Part shown: one piece after another, positions 7,182-15,361 of the stretch
Layout of the letters: each line of letters starts with the position of its first letter
Position numbering within the stretch: the first letter of the stretch is position 1
Virus record (IMG/VR): IMGVR_UViG_3300022868_001144
Span: 1-46,610 of that record
Length of the DNA stretch: 46,610 bases
Direction: 5' to 3' (one strand)
Origin: a virus
Program-made: the position numbers and the translations under genes
The notes under the pieces: generated by a model
Told to the model about the DNA's origin: nothing
Seen by the model: only the letters and a program-made list of their open reading frames with translations
Databases searched by the model: none

Positions 7182-8151
7182 AATTACCGCTAAAAGCTTG
7201 GCAAAAATTCTGGGTGCGGAGATACTCGACGATCTAGAAGACGAATCAACACTGGCTAGTACCGGGTGTGTTCCACTTGACTACTTGCTAGAGGGCGGTA
7301 TTCCTGCTGGATTAATTACTGAAATCGTGGGTGATTTTTCAACTGGGAAATCCCTTATTGGGTTACAGCTTTGTAGAGAAGTTATTAGGGCTGGTGGTAT
7401 TGGTGTTTATCTCGACTCGGAAAACGCTTTAAATAAAAATTGGGCGGTTGATAGTTTGGATATTAACCCGGAAGAGTTGATTTATCTGACTGCATTTTCT
7501 CTAGAAAAGACATATGAGAAAATCAAGGAAGTGTGCAAGGAAGCGAAAACTGATAGACCTGTAATGATTGTATGGGACACCATTGCCGCTAGTCAACCTG
7601 ATGCGATTGCTATTAGTAAATCCAGCGATAGTAAAATCAAAAAAGATTATTCACCGATTGGACTGGCTGCAAGGAAGAACAGCGAAAACATGCCCGAAAT
7701 AGTAAAGTGTTTACGTGAAAGCGGGGCAAGTTTAGTAATTCTGAATCAGTTGAGGTCGAAAATTGGTGTGTTGTTCGGTCAAAAATGGGAATCATGTGGA
7801 GGTAGAGCTATAAGGTTTTACTCTTCTCTTAGATTGCATATGACCAAAAGAGGAAAAATTAAGCAGGGCGGTATCTGCACCGGTATAACAGGGTGTATGG
7901 AAGTCATCAAATCAAGACGCAGTAAACCGTTTACAAAAGTTGAATTTGATGTTGACTTTAATTCTGGAATTGATCCGTGGTCCGGTATGACCAAATTACT
8001 CACTAAAGCTGGAATAGTGGCGGCTATTGGTGGAGTGTATAAATTCAAAGGTAGTAAAAAAAGTTTTAAAAGTGCGGATTTACCGCAAATCTATAAAGAA
8101 ATATGGGACTTGGCTCTTGAATACGAGTCATTATCGAAAGGGTTGGTATGA
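7174..8151 (+). CDS. RecA/UvsX-type recombinase
   Basis: A 325-residue protein from ATG 7174, with GGGAAG upstream; the in-frame ATG at 7123 lacks such a site. It has a Walker A loop GDFSTGKS (about residues 52-59), the strand-2 segment GVYLDSENALN, a Walker B-like strand VMIVWDTIAAS (about 127-137) and an ATP-sensing stretch LVILNQLRSKIG. Domain order and length fit RecA-family strand-exchange proteins of phages. It would coat ssDNA during recombination-dependent replication and repair with the adjacent nucleases. It overlaps the following PD-(D/E)XK gene by four bases. Confidence 0.9.
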   Translation: MGEITAKSLAKILGAEILDDLEDESTLASTGCVPLDYLLEGGIPAGLITEIVGDFSTGKSLIGLQLCREVIRAGGIGVYLDSENALNKNWAVDSLDINPEELIYLTAFSLEKTYEKIKEVCKEAKTDRPVMIVWDTIAASQPDAIAISKSSDSKIKKDYSPIGLAARKNSENMPEIVKCLRESGASLVILNQLRSKIGVLFGQKWESCGGRAIRFYSSLRLHMTKRGKIKQGGICTGITGCMEVIKSRRSKPFTKVEFDVDFNSGIDPWSGMTKLLTKAGIVAAIGGVYKFKGSKKSFKSADLPQIYKEIWDLALEYESLSKGLV

Positions 8152-9077
8152 GAAAAACACCGAAAAAATCAGAAAAATCCGCCAAAGAAGCCAAAAGAGA
8201 TGCAGCTAGAAAAAGACGTTCGTGGGAGGACGATTACCCCACCATTATGCAAAAATTGACACCGGCGGAAAAGAAAATGATCACTGCCAGTAAGATCATT
8301 CTGCCGAGAGAGTACTTAAGTCCATCCGCCATCGGTACGTATATACGGTGTGGGTTACAGTTTTGGAATAGGTACATACTCGGAATCGTGAGTCCACCAT
8401 CTGTTCCACTTATTGAGGGTGGTGTGCATCACAGCGTACTTGAAACAAATAATCGACACAAGAAGAAAACGCAAGATGATTTACCTGCTAGTGAATTAAC
8501 CACTATGTTTAAAGATTTATTCAGTGACAGGAAGAAACCGATTGAAGATTGGGGTGAAGAAAATGAAAGTGGTGTTAATAATAGAGCGGTTTCTTTGCTG
8601 TCTGATTATCATGACACCTTTGCACCACGGTTGACACCCCAACTGATCGAGGCCAAAATCCAAATGGAAGTTGGACCTGTGAAAATGCTGGGTTTGCTCG
8701 ATGTGCAGGGTCAATTAACCAACTCTTTAGGTAAATCATCTAAAAATACGGTTATTGATTACAAGACCGGTAAAAAAGCGAAATCACGTGCTGAACTTGA
8801 CAGCGAAATCGGCATTGGCTTTTATGGGTGGGGAGCCACGGCCATGTTCAAGAAAAAAGTCGATGTCGGAATCTGCATGCTGAAGAAAACGAAAGTGCCG
8901 GTAGTTGATTGGATGATTGCTGATTTTGACGACCAACGTATAAAATGGTTGAGAGAAATCATCGTTCGGATTGCTAACTCTATTTCACTTGGTTCGTTTC
9001 CGCCTTGTGACCCGACATCGTGGGCCTGTTCAGAACGCTTCTGCGGGTATTTTCATTTTTGCCGGGGTAAAAAATGA
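8148..9077 (+). CDS. PD-(D/E)XK nuclease of the Cas4/RecB type
   Basis: A 309-residue protein. A basic tail is followed by LSPSAIGTYIRCGLQFWNRY (about 56-75), the usual start of this family with its first Cys. The catalytic IDYKTGKK motif is near residues 203-210, and a C-terminal Cys cluster (CDPTSWACSERFCGYFHFC) suits a 4Fe-4S site. Enzymes of this kind resect DNA ends with 5'-3' polarity and support recombination, which agrees with the recA gene just upstream. ATGA overlaps occur on both sides, so the three genes are co-translated. Confidence 0.85.
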   Translation: MRKTPKKSEKSAKEAKRDAARKRRSWEDDYPTIMQKLTPAEKKMITASKIILPREYLSPSAIGTYIRCGLQFWNRYILGIVSPPSVPLIEGGVHHSVLETNNRHKKKTQDDLPASELTTMFKDLFSDRKKPIEDWGEENESGVNNRAVSLLSDYHDTFAPRLTPQLIEAKIQMEVGPVKMLGLLDVQGQLTNSLGKSSKNTVIDYKTGKKAKSRAELDSEIGIGFYGWGATAMFKKKVDVGICMLKKTKVPVVDWMIADFDDQRIKWLREIIVRIANSISLGSFPPCDPTSWACSERFCGYFHFCRGKK

Positions 9078-9826
9078 AATCTAAAACGCGACTAATACTT
9101 GGTGACTGCTTGGAAGTTATACCTAAACTGAAAACTGGCAGTGTGGATTTGGTTCTTGTTGATTTACCATATGGTACTGCTTCTAAGGCATGTAAATGGG
9201 ATACCATTATTCCTCTTGTTCCAATGTGGGAACAGTTAAAGCAAATAATCAAACCTAATGCTGTTATTGTTATGACTGCTTCACAACCGTTTACGACTAC
9301 ACTCATATCATCTAATATGAAAATGTTTAAATATTGTTGGGTGTGGGTGAAGCCAAGGGGGACCGGGCATTTAAATGCTAAAAAAATGCCAATGAAGAAC
9401 TATGAAGATGTTGTGGTGTTTTATAGAAAAGGGTGTACATACAATCCGCAGATGATAAAGGGCAAGCCTTATAAGAATAAGGGTGGTAAGGCAGTGAAGA
9501 TCAACGAATCTGGTGTTACAATATATGGGAAGTTTAGTGCGGGTGGTGAATACAATACTGTCAACGATGGGTTGCGGTATCCTAAGAGGGTTATTTCGAT
9601 TCCAGTTATTGAAAGAGGTTCTATCCACCCAACACAAAAACCAGTTGCTTTAATGGAATACATGATTAAAACTTATACGGATGAGGGTGACACAGTGTTG
9701 GACTTCACGATGGGTTCGGGTACTACCGGAGTGGCGTGTAAAAATTTGAATCGTAATTTTATAGGTATTGAAAAAGACCCAGAGTTTTTCAAAATCGCAC
9801 AAAAGCGGGTGAGCGAAATAAAATGA
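9074..9826 (+). CDS. DNA methyltransferase, beta-class motif order
   Basis: A 250-residue protein. LGDCLEVIPKLKTGSVDLVLVDLPYGT (about 8-34) places the catalytic D-L-P-Y motif IV at the N-terminus. HPTQKPVALMEYMIK and DFTMGSGTTGVACKNLNR (about 213-230, SAM-binding motif I) are at the C-terminus. Motif IV before motif I is the beta-class order. A DPPY-like tetrad points to adenine N6 rather than cytosine N4 methylation, but N4 cannot be excluded. If the genome carries 2-aminoadenine, the natural substrate would be the N6-amino group of that base. There is no restriction partner nearby, so it acts as an orphan methylase. Confidence 0.88.
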   Translation: MKSKTRLILGDCLEVIPKLKTGSVDLVLVDLPYGTASKACKWDTIIPLVPMWEQLKQIIKPNAVIVMTASQPFTTTLISSNMKMFKYCWVWVKPRGTGHLNAKKMPMKNYEDVVVFYRKGCTYNPQMIKGKPYKNKGGKAVKINESGVTIYGKFSAGGEYNTVNDGLRYPKRVISIPVIERGSIHPTQKPVALMEYMIKTYTDEGDTVLDFTMGSGTTGVACKNLNRNFIGIEKDPEFFKIAQKRVSEIK

Positions 9827-10329
9827 AAACGGACTGGTCAAAAGTTGGCAAGAAGTCCAGACGCAAGGGTAAAGCGTTCGAGTGTGAATTAGCTCGGTTG
9901 TTTCGCAAGATTAGTGGTGACAACTGGCAAACGTCCAGAAACAGTGGACGTACTGATATTAGAGGTGACATTTACTGTGCTGATTACCCAAATGTGATGG
10001 TTGAATGCAAACACAGAAAAAGTCTTACACTAAAATCGATGCTAAATGGCACTAAAATTTACACTGATACAATTGATTATATTACAAAAGACTTTTTGAA
10101 GTATGAACATTTGGATACATTGTTGATTGTTATGAAGACTGAACACGGTATCTGGGTTGGTTCTGCGGTACGGTGCGGGAAGTCGAAAAATGTGTTATTA
10201 TGGATGAATGATTGCAATCCAAGCCCTGATGAAAATTATTTATCTATCAAGGGTGTGCCGTGGTTGTGGTTGGATAAAGAAGAAGATGCTATCAAAGGAT
10301 TTATGAAATGGCTACAAACGAGAATTTAG
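9823..10329 (+). CDS. Resolvase-like PD-(D/E)XK endonuclease
   Basis: A 168-residue protein. GKAFECELARLFRKI (about 15-29), R-x-S-GRTDIRGDI (about 41-51) and VMVECKHRKS (about 59-68) give the E...D...ExK catalytic set of the Hjc/VRR-type nucleases. Size and position in a recombination operon fit a Holliday-junction or branched-DNA endonuclease. It overlaps the upstream methylase by four bases and the downstream sigma/DUF4406 gene by 22 bases. Confidence 0.75.
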   Translation: MKTDWSKVGKKSRRKGKAFECELARLFRKISGDNWQTSRNSGRTDIRGDIYCADYPNVMVECKHRKSLTLKSMLNGTKIYTDTIDYITKDFLKYEHLDTLLIVMKTEHGIWVGSAVRCGKSKNVLLWMNDCNPSPDENYLSIKGVPWLWLDKEEDAIKGFMKWLQTRI

Positions 10330-11189
10330 AATGGAAGAATTTAGTAATAAAAGCAATAAACGGTTCTCAAGCGGGATTATTCCGAAAACTTCAACCACAA
10401 CTACACAAAATTGCTGTTGCTATTATACCTAATAAAGACATTGATGATGCAATTCAGGCGGCATACATACGGATCTGGCAACGTTTGAACGAAGTTGATC
10501 TTGGGAATCCGGCAACCATTTCTTCTTTTCTGTACAGGTTAGGCACCAATGCTATGAGGGTTGAACGAATCCGAATCATAAAGGAAGACCCAACAAAACC
10601 AGAAGCAAAACAAATAAGGAAGAAAACAAGGAATTACTACCAACTCAATAAAGACAAACTCAAAGCTCAAAGGAATGATAGATATAAGAGAAATTCTAAA
10701 GTTGAAGTAGCTCGACAACAGAGATACAATCAAAAGCGAAGAGAAAAAATCAACAGATTAAAAAACTTTTCAAATCTATGTAGGGTGTATGTGGCCGGAC
10801 CTATAAGCGGGGAACACATGAAGCAGAAAGTTGAGTGGGCCATACAAACTGCGGCTAAAATCCGAGAATACGGATATACTCCTTTTGTTCCTCACCTTTT
10901 TTATTACTGGGATGAATATTTACCTCAAACGTATGAGTATTGGATAAAGTTGGATATAGAATGGTTGGCCATTTGTGATGTTATACTACGGTTGCATGGC
11001 GAAAGTAAAGGAGCAAAAGGTGAAGTGTTGTTCGCTGAAAATATCATCAAACTACCTATTGTACACTCGATTTCCGAATTAAGGGATCGATTCCCTATGA
11101 AAGATGGTAGTGGTAACATACTTAATGTTGTGAAACCGGACGCACCTGATACCTATGAATTTCTTAAAAAGGAGTTTAACGTCAAATGA
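10308..11189 (+). CDS. Fusion of a sigma-70-like region 2 and a DUF4406-type domain
   Basis: A 293-residue protein with AAAGGA six bases before ATG 10308. Residues 1-90 (DIDDAIQAAYIRIWQRLNEV, then ISSFLYRLGTNAMRVERIR) look like sigma-70 region 2. Residues 95-155 are a very basic Arg/Lys/Asn/Gln linker. Residues 158-265 start VYVAGPISGEHM and continue through YGYTPFVPHLFYYW, WIKLDIEWLAICDVILRL and GESKGAKGEV, a DUF4406/nucleoside 2-deoxyribosyltransferase-like fold with the Y-x-x-GP phosphate site and the acidic residue of the last motif. Related enzymes (Rcl/DNPH1) hydrolyse deoxynucleoside monophosphates. I have not seen this fusion described. It overlaps the polymerase gene by four bases. 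Confidence 0.7.
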   Translation: MATNENLEWKNLVIKAINGSQAGLFRKLQPQLHKIAVAIIPNKDIDDAIQAAYIRIWQRLNEVDLGNPATISSFLYRLGTNAMRVERIRIIKEDPTKPEAKQIRKKTRNYYQLNKDKLKAQRNDRYKRNSKVEVARQQRYNQKRREKINRLKNFSNLCRVYVAGPISGEHMKQKVEWAIQTAAKIREYGYTPFVPHLFYYWDEYLPQTYEYWIKLDIEWLAICDVILRLHGESKGAKGEVLFAENIIKLPIVHSISELRDRFPMKDGSGNILNVVKPDAPDTYEFLKKEFNVK

Positions 11190-13606
11190 TAAAAACACCT
11201 TGTGAGAAATGTAAAAGATGCTTGGCTGGTGACGATGGTTACAAAATACCAGCCTTTATTAATTCTAAAAATCCGGATATTTTGGTTTTGAGTGGTCAAC
11301 CCGGATTGAGTGAATTAAAAGCTAATGAATCTCATGTTAGTGTATCAGGTCAACAAGTGCGGGCGATACTCAAAGATATAACAGATAATTACGTCCTTGA
11401 AACTGTGGTGAAATGTGTTAGTGATAAAAAACCCACTAAACGAGAAATTAAGTTGTGTCGTGAAAACTGGATGGGGTTGGTTAGAAAATACAAACCTAAA
11501 GTTATTGTTACATTGGGGGCTTATGCCGCACAAGCAATTTCCGTTGAAAAAATAATAAAAACATCGAGAGCGGGAAAAGTGGGGAAGATGGACGTGGGTG
11601 GTGAACGTGTTTTAATTGTTCACAACTATGATCCTGCTTATGTGATGCATGCCAGTTCTAGACCAGATTTTAACGCGATACAAAGTAAATGGTTTGATGT
11701 GTGGGACCGAGTATCTGAACTGATTAAAGATGGTGGGATGAAATTACCAGAGGTTGAACAATTAACAGACTATTCTTTAATTAAAGCTCACCTTGAGGAA
11801 CTACTCAAGTACGATGGTAAAATAGCGTATGATTACGAAACATGGGGGAACGTGGATGCAAGAAGACCAGAACTGAACAAAGAATTTAAAATTTTATGTA
11901 TTGGTGTTGCTACTAAGTGGAGTGAAGTTTCTTTTCTGCTGGATGACAGTAGGATGAAGTGGAAGCGTGGTGAAAAACGAGAAATTACAAGGTTGTGGAA
12001 GAAGATAATAAAAAGTAAAGATCGTATAGCACAAAATGCGAAGTATGAACATAAATGTAATTTCCTTAGGTTTGGTCATTCCACGGTTTTAAAAGACACG
12101 ATGTTGCAAATGAGTAGGATTGATGAAACGGCAGAATGTAATCTTGAAGCAATAGCGACGTGGGCCAAAATTCCGTGGTCGTTTTACAAATCTTACTATG
12201 AAGACGTATCACAACGGCCAGAAGAAACGTCAATTAAACAACTGTTACATTATAATGGTCTAGATGCTCTTGCTACATTATTGGCTAGTGAAGAATTGGA
12301 AAAAGAGCTTAAAAAAAGAAAACTTATGAACGTTGTTTCCATGCAAGAAACGTATGCTTATCACTTAGCACAAATGGAAATAACCGGTATGCATGTTGAT
12401 GCTAAAAAGATTGTTAGTTTACGAAAAGAAATAAATAAAAAACTGGTGGAAATGAATAATTGGTTTTATTCTAGACCAGAAGTGTTGAATGTTCGTATGT
12501 GGGCTGAAAATAACATCAAATCTTTCAAAAAGGGAAATCCTTTCAATCCAAAAAGTCCTGTACAGATAAAGCAGTTATGCTTGAATGAGTTGAAATTGAA
12601 AATTGCTCCGGATAAAAATGGTAAATATTCTTTCGATAAAGATCATTTAGCACCTTTTATTGAAAAAAACCAAATTGTTAAGAACATGAATGAGGTTAGG
12701 TCTTTGTCATCTATGTTAACTGGGTTTTTAAATAAATGGGATAGCTATGTTGGTCCTAGTGGTTGTGTTCACACGCAGTTTAATCAAACTACAGTTGTTA
12801 CAGGTCGATTATCATCATCAAGTCCGAACTTGCAAAATATACCAAGAGATTCGGTTATTAAAAAAGCGTTTACTTCTAGATTTGATGGTGGATTTTTAAT
12901 AAATTCTGATTTCAGACAGTTGGAGCCTAATATTTTGGCTGGGTGGTCAAAAGATAAATTGATGTGTGAAGCTTTGAATGATGGACTTGATATTCATAAA
13001 TGGGTATCAGCACAGATTTATGATATAGACTATAATGATGTAACAGACGAACAAAGAAATCATGGCAAACGGATGAATTTGGGTCAGATGTATGGTCAAA
13101 CGGAGCATGGTCTGTCTAAACAGACTAATCTTACATTAAGTCAAGCTAAAGATCTAATGGATGCATACAATAAGAAATTTCCCGGAATATTAAAGTTTAG
13201 ACACGAACTCCATAAACACGCGATTCATAATGGTTATGTAGAAGACCTGTTTGGTTCACGTAGATACCTGCCGGGTGCACAAAGTTCGGATAGGTGGATT
13301 ATGGAGGGGGCATTACGTCAAGCCGGTAACGCCCCTATTCAATCAACTGGTAACCAGTTTTGTTTGATTAGTATGTGTCATTGTAGGGAAAGTTTACAAC
13401 GTAAAAAACTTAAAGCGGTGGTTATTTGCACGGTGCATGACAGTCTTATAATAGATTGTGCACCAGAATGCGTGGAAGAAACTAGTAAAATTGTGGAATA
13501 TTCTATGTTGGTTCACAACAAAGCACCTTATTGGGCTGATTCACCAGTCAAAATGAAAGTGGATATGAAGATGGGACCGGATTTGTACGAAATGAAAGCG
13601 AGTTAA
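11186..13606 (+). CDS. Family A DNA polymerase with N-terminal uracil-DNA-glycosylase-like domain (DpoZ candidate)
   Basis: An 806-residue protein. Residues 1-175 resemble family 4 UDG: Cys6/9/12 and Cys77/91 for an Fe-S cluster, LSGQPGLSE (35-43) as the first active-site motif and NYDPAYVM (147-154) as the second. The 3'-5' exonuclease follows, with DYE (216-218), N284/E288 and Y356/D360. The polymerase has TGRLSSSSPNLQNIP (539-553), motif A SDFRQLEP (574-581), motif B RNHGKRMNLGQMYG (624-637) and motif C VHDS (750-753). Motif C has Ser in place of the usual Glu, and motif B has Leu at the position normally Phe/Tyr. There is no 5' nuclease domain. A co-occurring PurZ suggests it is DpoZ-like. 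Confidence 0.9.
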   Translation: MIKTPCEKCKRCLAGDDGYKIPAFINSKNPDILVLSGQPGLSELKANESHVSVSGQQVRAILKDITDNYVLETVVKCVSDKKPTKREIKLCRENWMGLVRKYKPKVIVTLGAYAAQAISVEKIIKTSRAGKVGKMDVGGERVLIVHNYDPAYVMHASSRPDFNAIQSKWFDVWDRVSELIKDGGMKLPEVEQLTDYSLIKAHLEELLKYDGKIAYDYETWGNVDARRPELNKEFKILCIGVATKWSEVSFLLDDSRMKWKRGEKREITRLWKKIIKSKDRIAQNAKYEHKCNFLRFGHSTVLKDTMLQMSRIDETAECNLEAIATWAKIPWSFYKSYYEDVSQRPEETSIKQLLHYNGLDALATLLASEELEKELKKRKLMNVVSMQETYAYHLAQMEITGMHVDAKKIVSLRKEINKKLVEMNNWFYSRPEVLNVRMWAENNIKSFKKGNPFNPKSPVQIKQLCLNELKLKIAPDKNGKYSFDKDHLAPFIEKNQIVKNMNEVRSLSSMLTGFLNKWDSYVGPSGCVHTQFNQTTVVTGRLSSSSPNLQNIPRDSVIKKAFTSRFDGGFLINSDFRQLEPNILAGWSKDKLMCEALNDGLDIHKWVSAQIYDIDYNDVTDEQRNHGKRMNLGQMYGQTEHGLSKQTNLTLSQAKDLMDAYNKKFPGILKFRHELHKHAIHNGYVEDLFGSRRYLPGAQSSDRWIMEGALRQAGNAPIQSTGNQFCLISMCHCRESLQRKKLKAVVICTVHDSLIIDCAPECVEETSKIVEYSMLVHNKAPYWADSPVKMKVDMKMGPDLYEMKAS

Positions 13607-13632
13607 AGTAAGGCTCGTTATATAAACGTAGG
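13594..13632 (+). promoter_or_regulatory. Promoter-like repeat, copy C
   Basis: GAAAGCGAGTTAAA, six bases, then GCTCGTTATATAAACGTAGG. It aligns without gaps with the other four copies through CGTTATATAA. It overlaps the last codons of the polymerase gene and heads the SSB-PurZ-dUTPase unit. Confidence 0.6.
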
Positions 13633-13726
13633 CGGCGGTTGCTGGCATCTAAATAGCTAGCTGGGCAACGTGAGGCAAGGTTGATGCGAACGAACCTCAC
13701 CCAGCAATTGTCGTCCAACTTTTTTA
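13631..13726 (+). ncRNA. Leader RNA with a 15-bp closing stem and possible pseudoknot
   Basis: GGCGGCGGTTGCTGG (13631-13645) pairs with 13701-13715 over 15 bp, counting G-T pairs. Inside, GTGAGG (13670-13675) pairs with CCTCAC (13695-13700), stacked on the outer stem. CATC (13646-13649) can pair with GATG (13683-13686) in that hairpin's loop, giving a pseudoknot. CTTTTTT follows (13719-13725), so it may be a terminator or attenuator at the start of this transcript. Confidence 0.6.
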
Positions 13727-13744
13727 ATAAGTAGGAGATTTATT

Positions 13745-14020
13745 ATGGCGAAAAAAGTGAAGAAAAAAGAAGCAAGTAAAGAAGAAATTATGATGTGTCA
13801 GGGGTTGACATCGGACGGTCAAAACGCTAACAGGGTGTTTGTTTCTATTGGTAAAACCATCAACATCGGTAATTACGAGTCTTTCCGAGTTGACATAGGC
13901 ATGGGCAGGGAAGTAAGAAAAGGTGAGAACTTCAATGATGTGAAGTATTTGATAAAACAACAAGTGTTGAAAGATGCATTAACTTTTATTGGCACAGTGG
14001 AAAAAAGCTTAAAATCGTGA
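13745..14020 (+). CDS. Small conserved-looking phage protein
   Basis: A 91-residue protein with GTAGGAG upstream of ATG 13745. A Lys-rich start is followed by a compact predicted beta segment, FVSIGKTINIGNYESFRVDIG (about 38-58), and then an amphipathic helix. Proteins with the TINIGNYES-type segment are frequent in phage replication regions, but I know no assigned function. It overlaps the next gene by four bases and sits ahead of SSB. Confidence 0.6.
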   Translation: MAKKVKKKEASKEEIMMCQGLTSDGQNANRVFVSIGKTINIGNYESFRVDIGMGREVRKGENFNDVKYLIKQQVLKDALTFIGTVEKSLKS

Positions 14021-14436
14021 AAACATCACAATATCTAAAATTGGCGAATAGAGCTAGTAACGAATTAAGGTTCAGCAGAGAAACCGTTAATGAGGACATG
14101 AGTCATCAACCGGGTTATTACTTCTTTTATGCTAAGCTTTATGTTGAACTAATCAGATTGGTGAAAATCACCAAAATGAAGTTGGAAGCAGAAGAGGCTA
14201 CCATTCACCATAGCTTGAATCAGGTCCACAATAAAGTCACTGAAAGAATGCATGATTCACAGTGTCGCAGAGAAAAAAAGTGGTTAACAGTAAGAAAAGA
14301 ATTGACGGAATTGGAAGCTCAAGCGGACGGAATGAATCAAATATGTCGTTCGTTCGAGCATAGGCGTGATATGTTAGTAAATTTATCGGCAACAGTAAGG
14401 GCCGAAATGAGTTCAGATATACACATACGAAAATAG
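14017..14436 (+). CDS. Helical protein upstream of SSB, possible recombination mediator
   Basis: A 139-residue protein from GTG 14017 with overlapping stop/start. It is almost entirely helical, with heptad-like spacing in residues 45-120 (YVELIRLVKITKMKLEAEE, then KVTERMHDSQ). The ending HRRDMLVNLSATVRAEM resembles a widespread family of small helical phage proteins encoded between recombinase and SSB genes. Position and fold recall UvsY-like mediators that load recombinase on SSB-coated DNA, but this is inferred from context only. Confidence 0.5.
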   Translation: MKTSQYLKLANRASNELRFSRETVNEDMSHQPGYYFFYAKLYVELIRLVKITKMKLEAEEATIHHSLNQVHNKVTERMHDSQCRREKKWLTVRKELTELEAQADGMNQICRSFEHRRDMLVNLSATVRAEMSSDIHIRK

Positions 14437-14451
14437 GAAAGGCAGAAAATC

Positions 14452-15321
14452 ATGGTAGTTAATAGAAAAGCATTGAAGAAGCAAATGGATGAAGCGGCTG
14501 AAAGAGTCGGAGGATTACGGTTCTTGAAAAAGGGGACCACCAGACTTCGAATATTGGAATTCGAAGATGAAGATGGCGATACCATCTTTTCACGACTACT
14601 AGTTGATCATGCTAAAGTACCTGATTTCAAAAGTATTGGTGTGTGCAAACACGGCACGTTTGGCGAAGCTTGTGTTCATTGTCGTATCAACGAAATGGCA
14701 TCGTTGGGTGGCAGGGACCGGGTGTATAGTTCTAGATCGAAGTATCTTATTAAGGCGATTGCTATTGATTCTGATGCTAAACGTGTTGTCACATTTAGTG
14801 TACCAACATCGGTATGGAAAGCTATCACAGAATACGTCCTATCTGAAGATTGGGCTGATGTATTGGAAGCTGAAACTGGTCATTGTTTTGAAATTGAAGC
14901 AACCGGCGATAAGCTTGAGCGTGAATATCATGTAACTGTCATGCGTAAAGCGTACCCGGTTGCTGAAAGTATTGCCGAATCGGTGGTTGATCCTTTGACA
15001 GAATTGAAAAATCCGAGTTTAGAAGACCAAGCCGAAAAAATAGGCATCAGTCTTTCTGATATTTGGGATGAAAACCAACTTGAGGAAGTGAATGCTGACG
15101 TGGAAGAACCTGAAACTACTCCTTTTGAGGGGGACGATAAGCGGATTGCGGCGGAAGAAGAGAAAAAAGCTGCAAAGGATAAGGCGAAGAAGAAAAAGGC
15201 AACTAAGAAAAAAACAACGTCGAAGAAAGATGAAAAACTTGCGGTAAGGGAAGAGGAACCGGAAACTCCGGCTGAAGATGATGACCGTAGTTTTATTGAT
15301 CAACTTATCAATGGCGGCTAA
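14452..15321 (+). CDS. Single-stranded DNA-binding protein, gp32-like
   Basis: A 289-residue protein with AGGAAAGG upstream of ATG 14452. GLRFLKKGTTRLRILEF begins an OB-type core. CKHGTFGEACVHCR (about 64-77) is a Cys/His zinc-binding loop, as in T4 gp32-type proteins. The C-terminal 90 residues are a low-complexity acidic tail with an interposed Lys-rich patch (about 233-265), ending DDDRSFIDQLINGG; acidic tails recruit replication partners. It would protect ssDNA for the polymerase, helicase and recombinase encoded around it. Confidence 0.8.
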   Translation: MVVNRKALKKQMDEAAERVGGLRFLKKGTTRLRILEFEDEDGDTIFSRLLVDHAKVPDFKSIGVCKHGTFGEACVHCRINEMASLGGRDRVYSSRSKYLIKAIAIDSDAKRVVTFSVPTSVWKAITEYVLSEDWADVLEAETGHCFEIEATGDKLEREYHVTVMRKAYPVAESIAESVVDPLTELKNPSLEDQAEKIGISLSDIWDENQLEEVNADVEEPETTPFEGDDKRIAAEEEKKAAKDKAKKKKATKKKTTSKKDEKLAVREEEPETPAEDDDRSFIDQLINGG

Positions 15322-15361
15322 AATAATTAACCCTTAATATTCCCCGTGGAGATTTTTTCAA

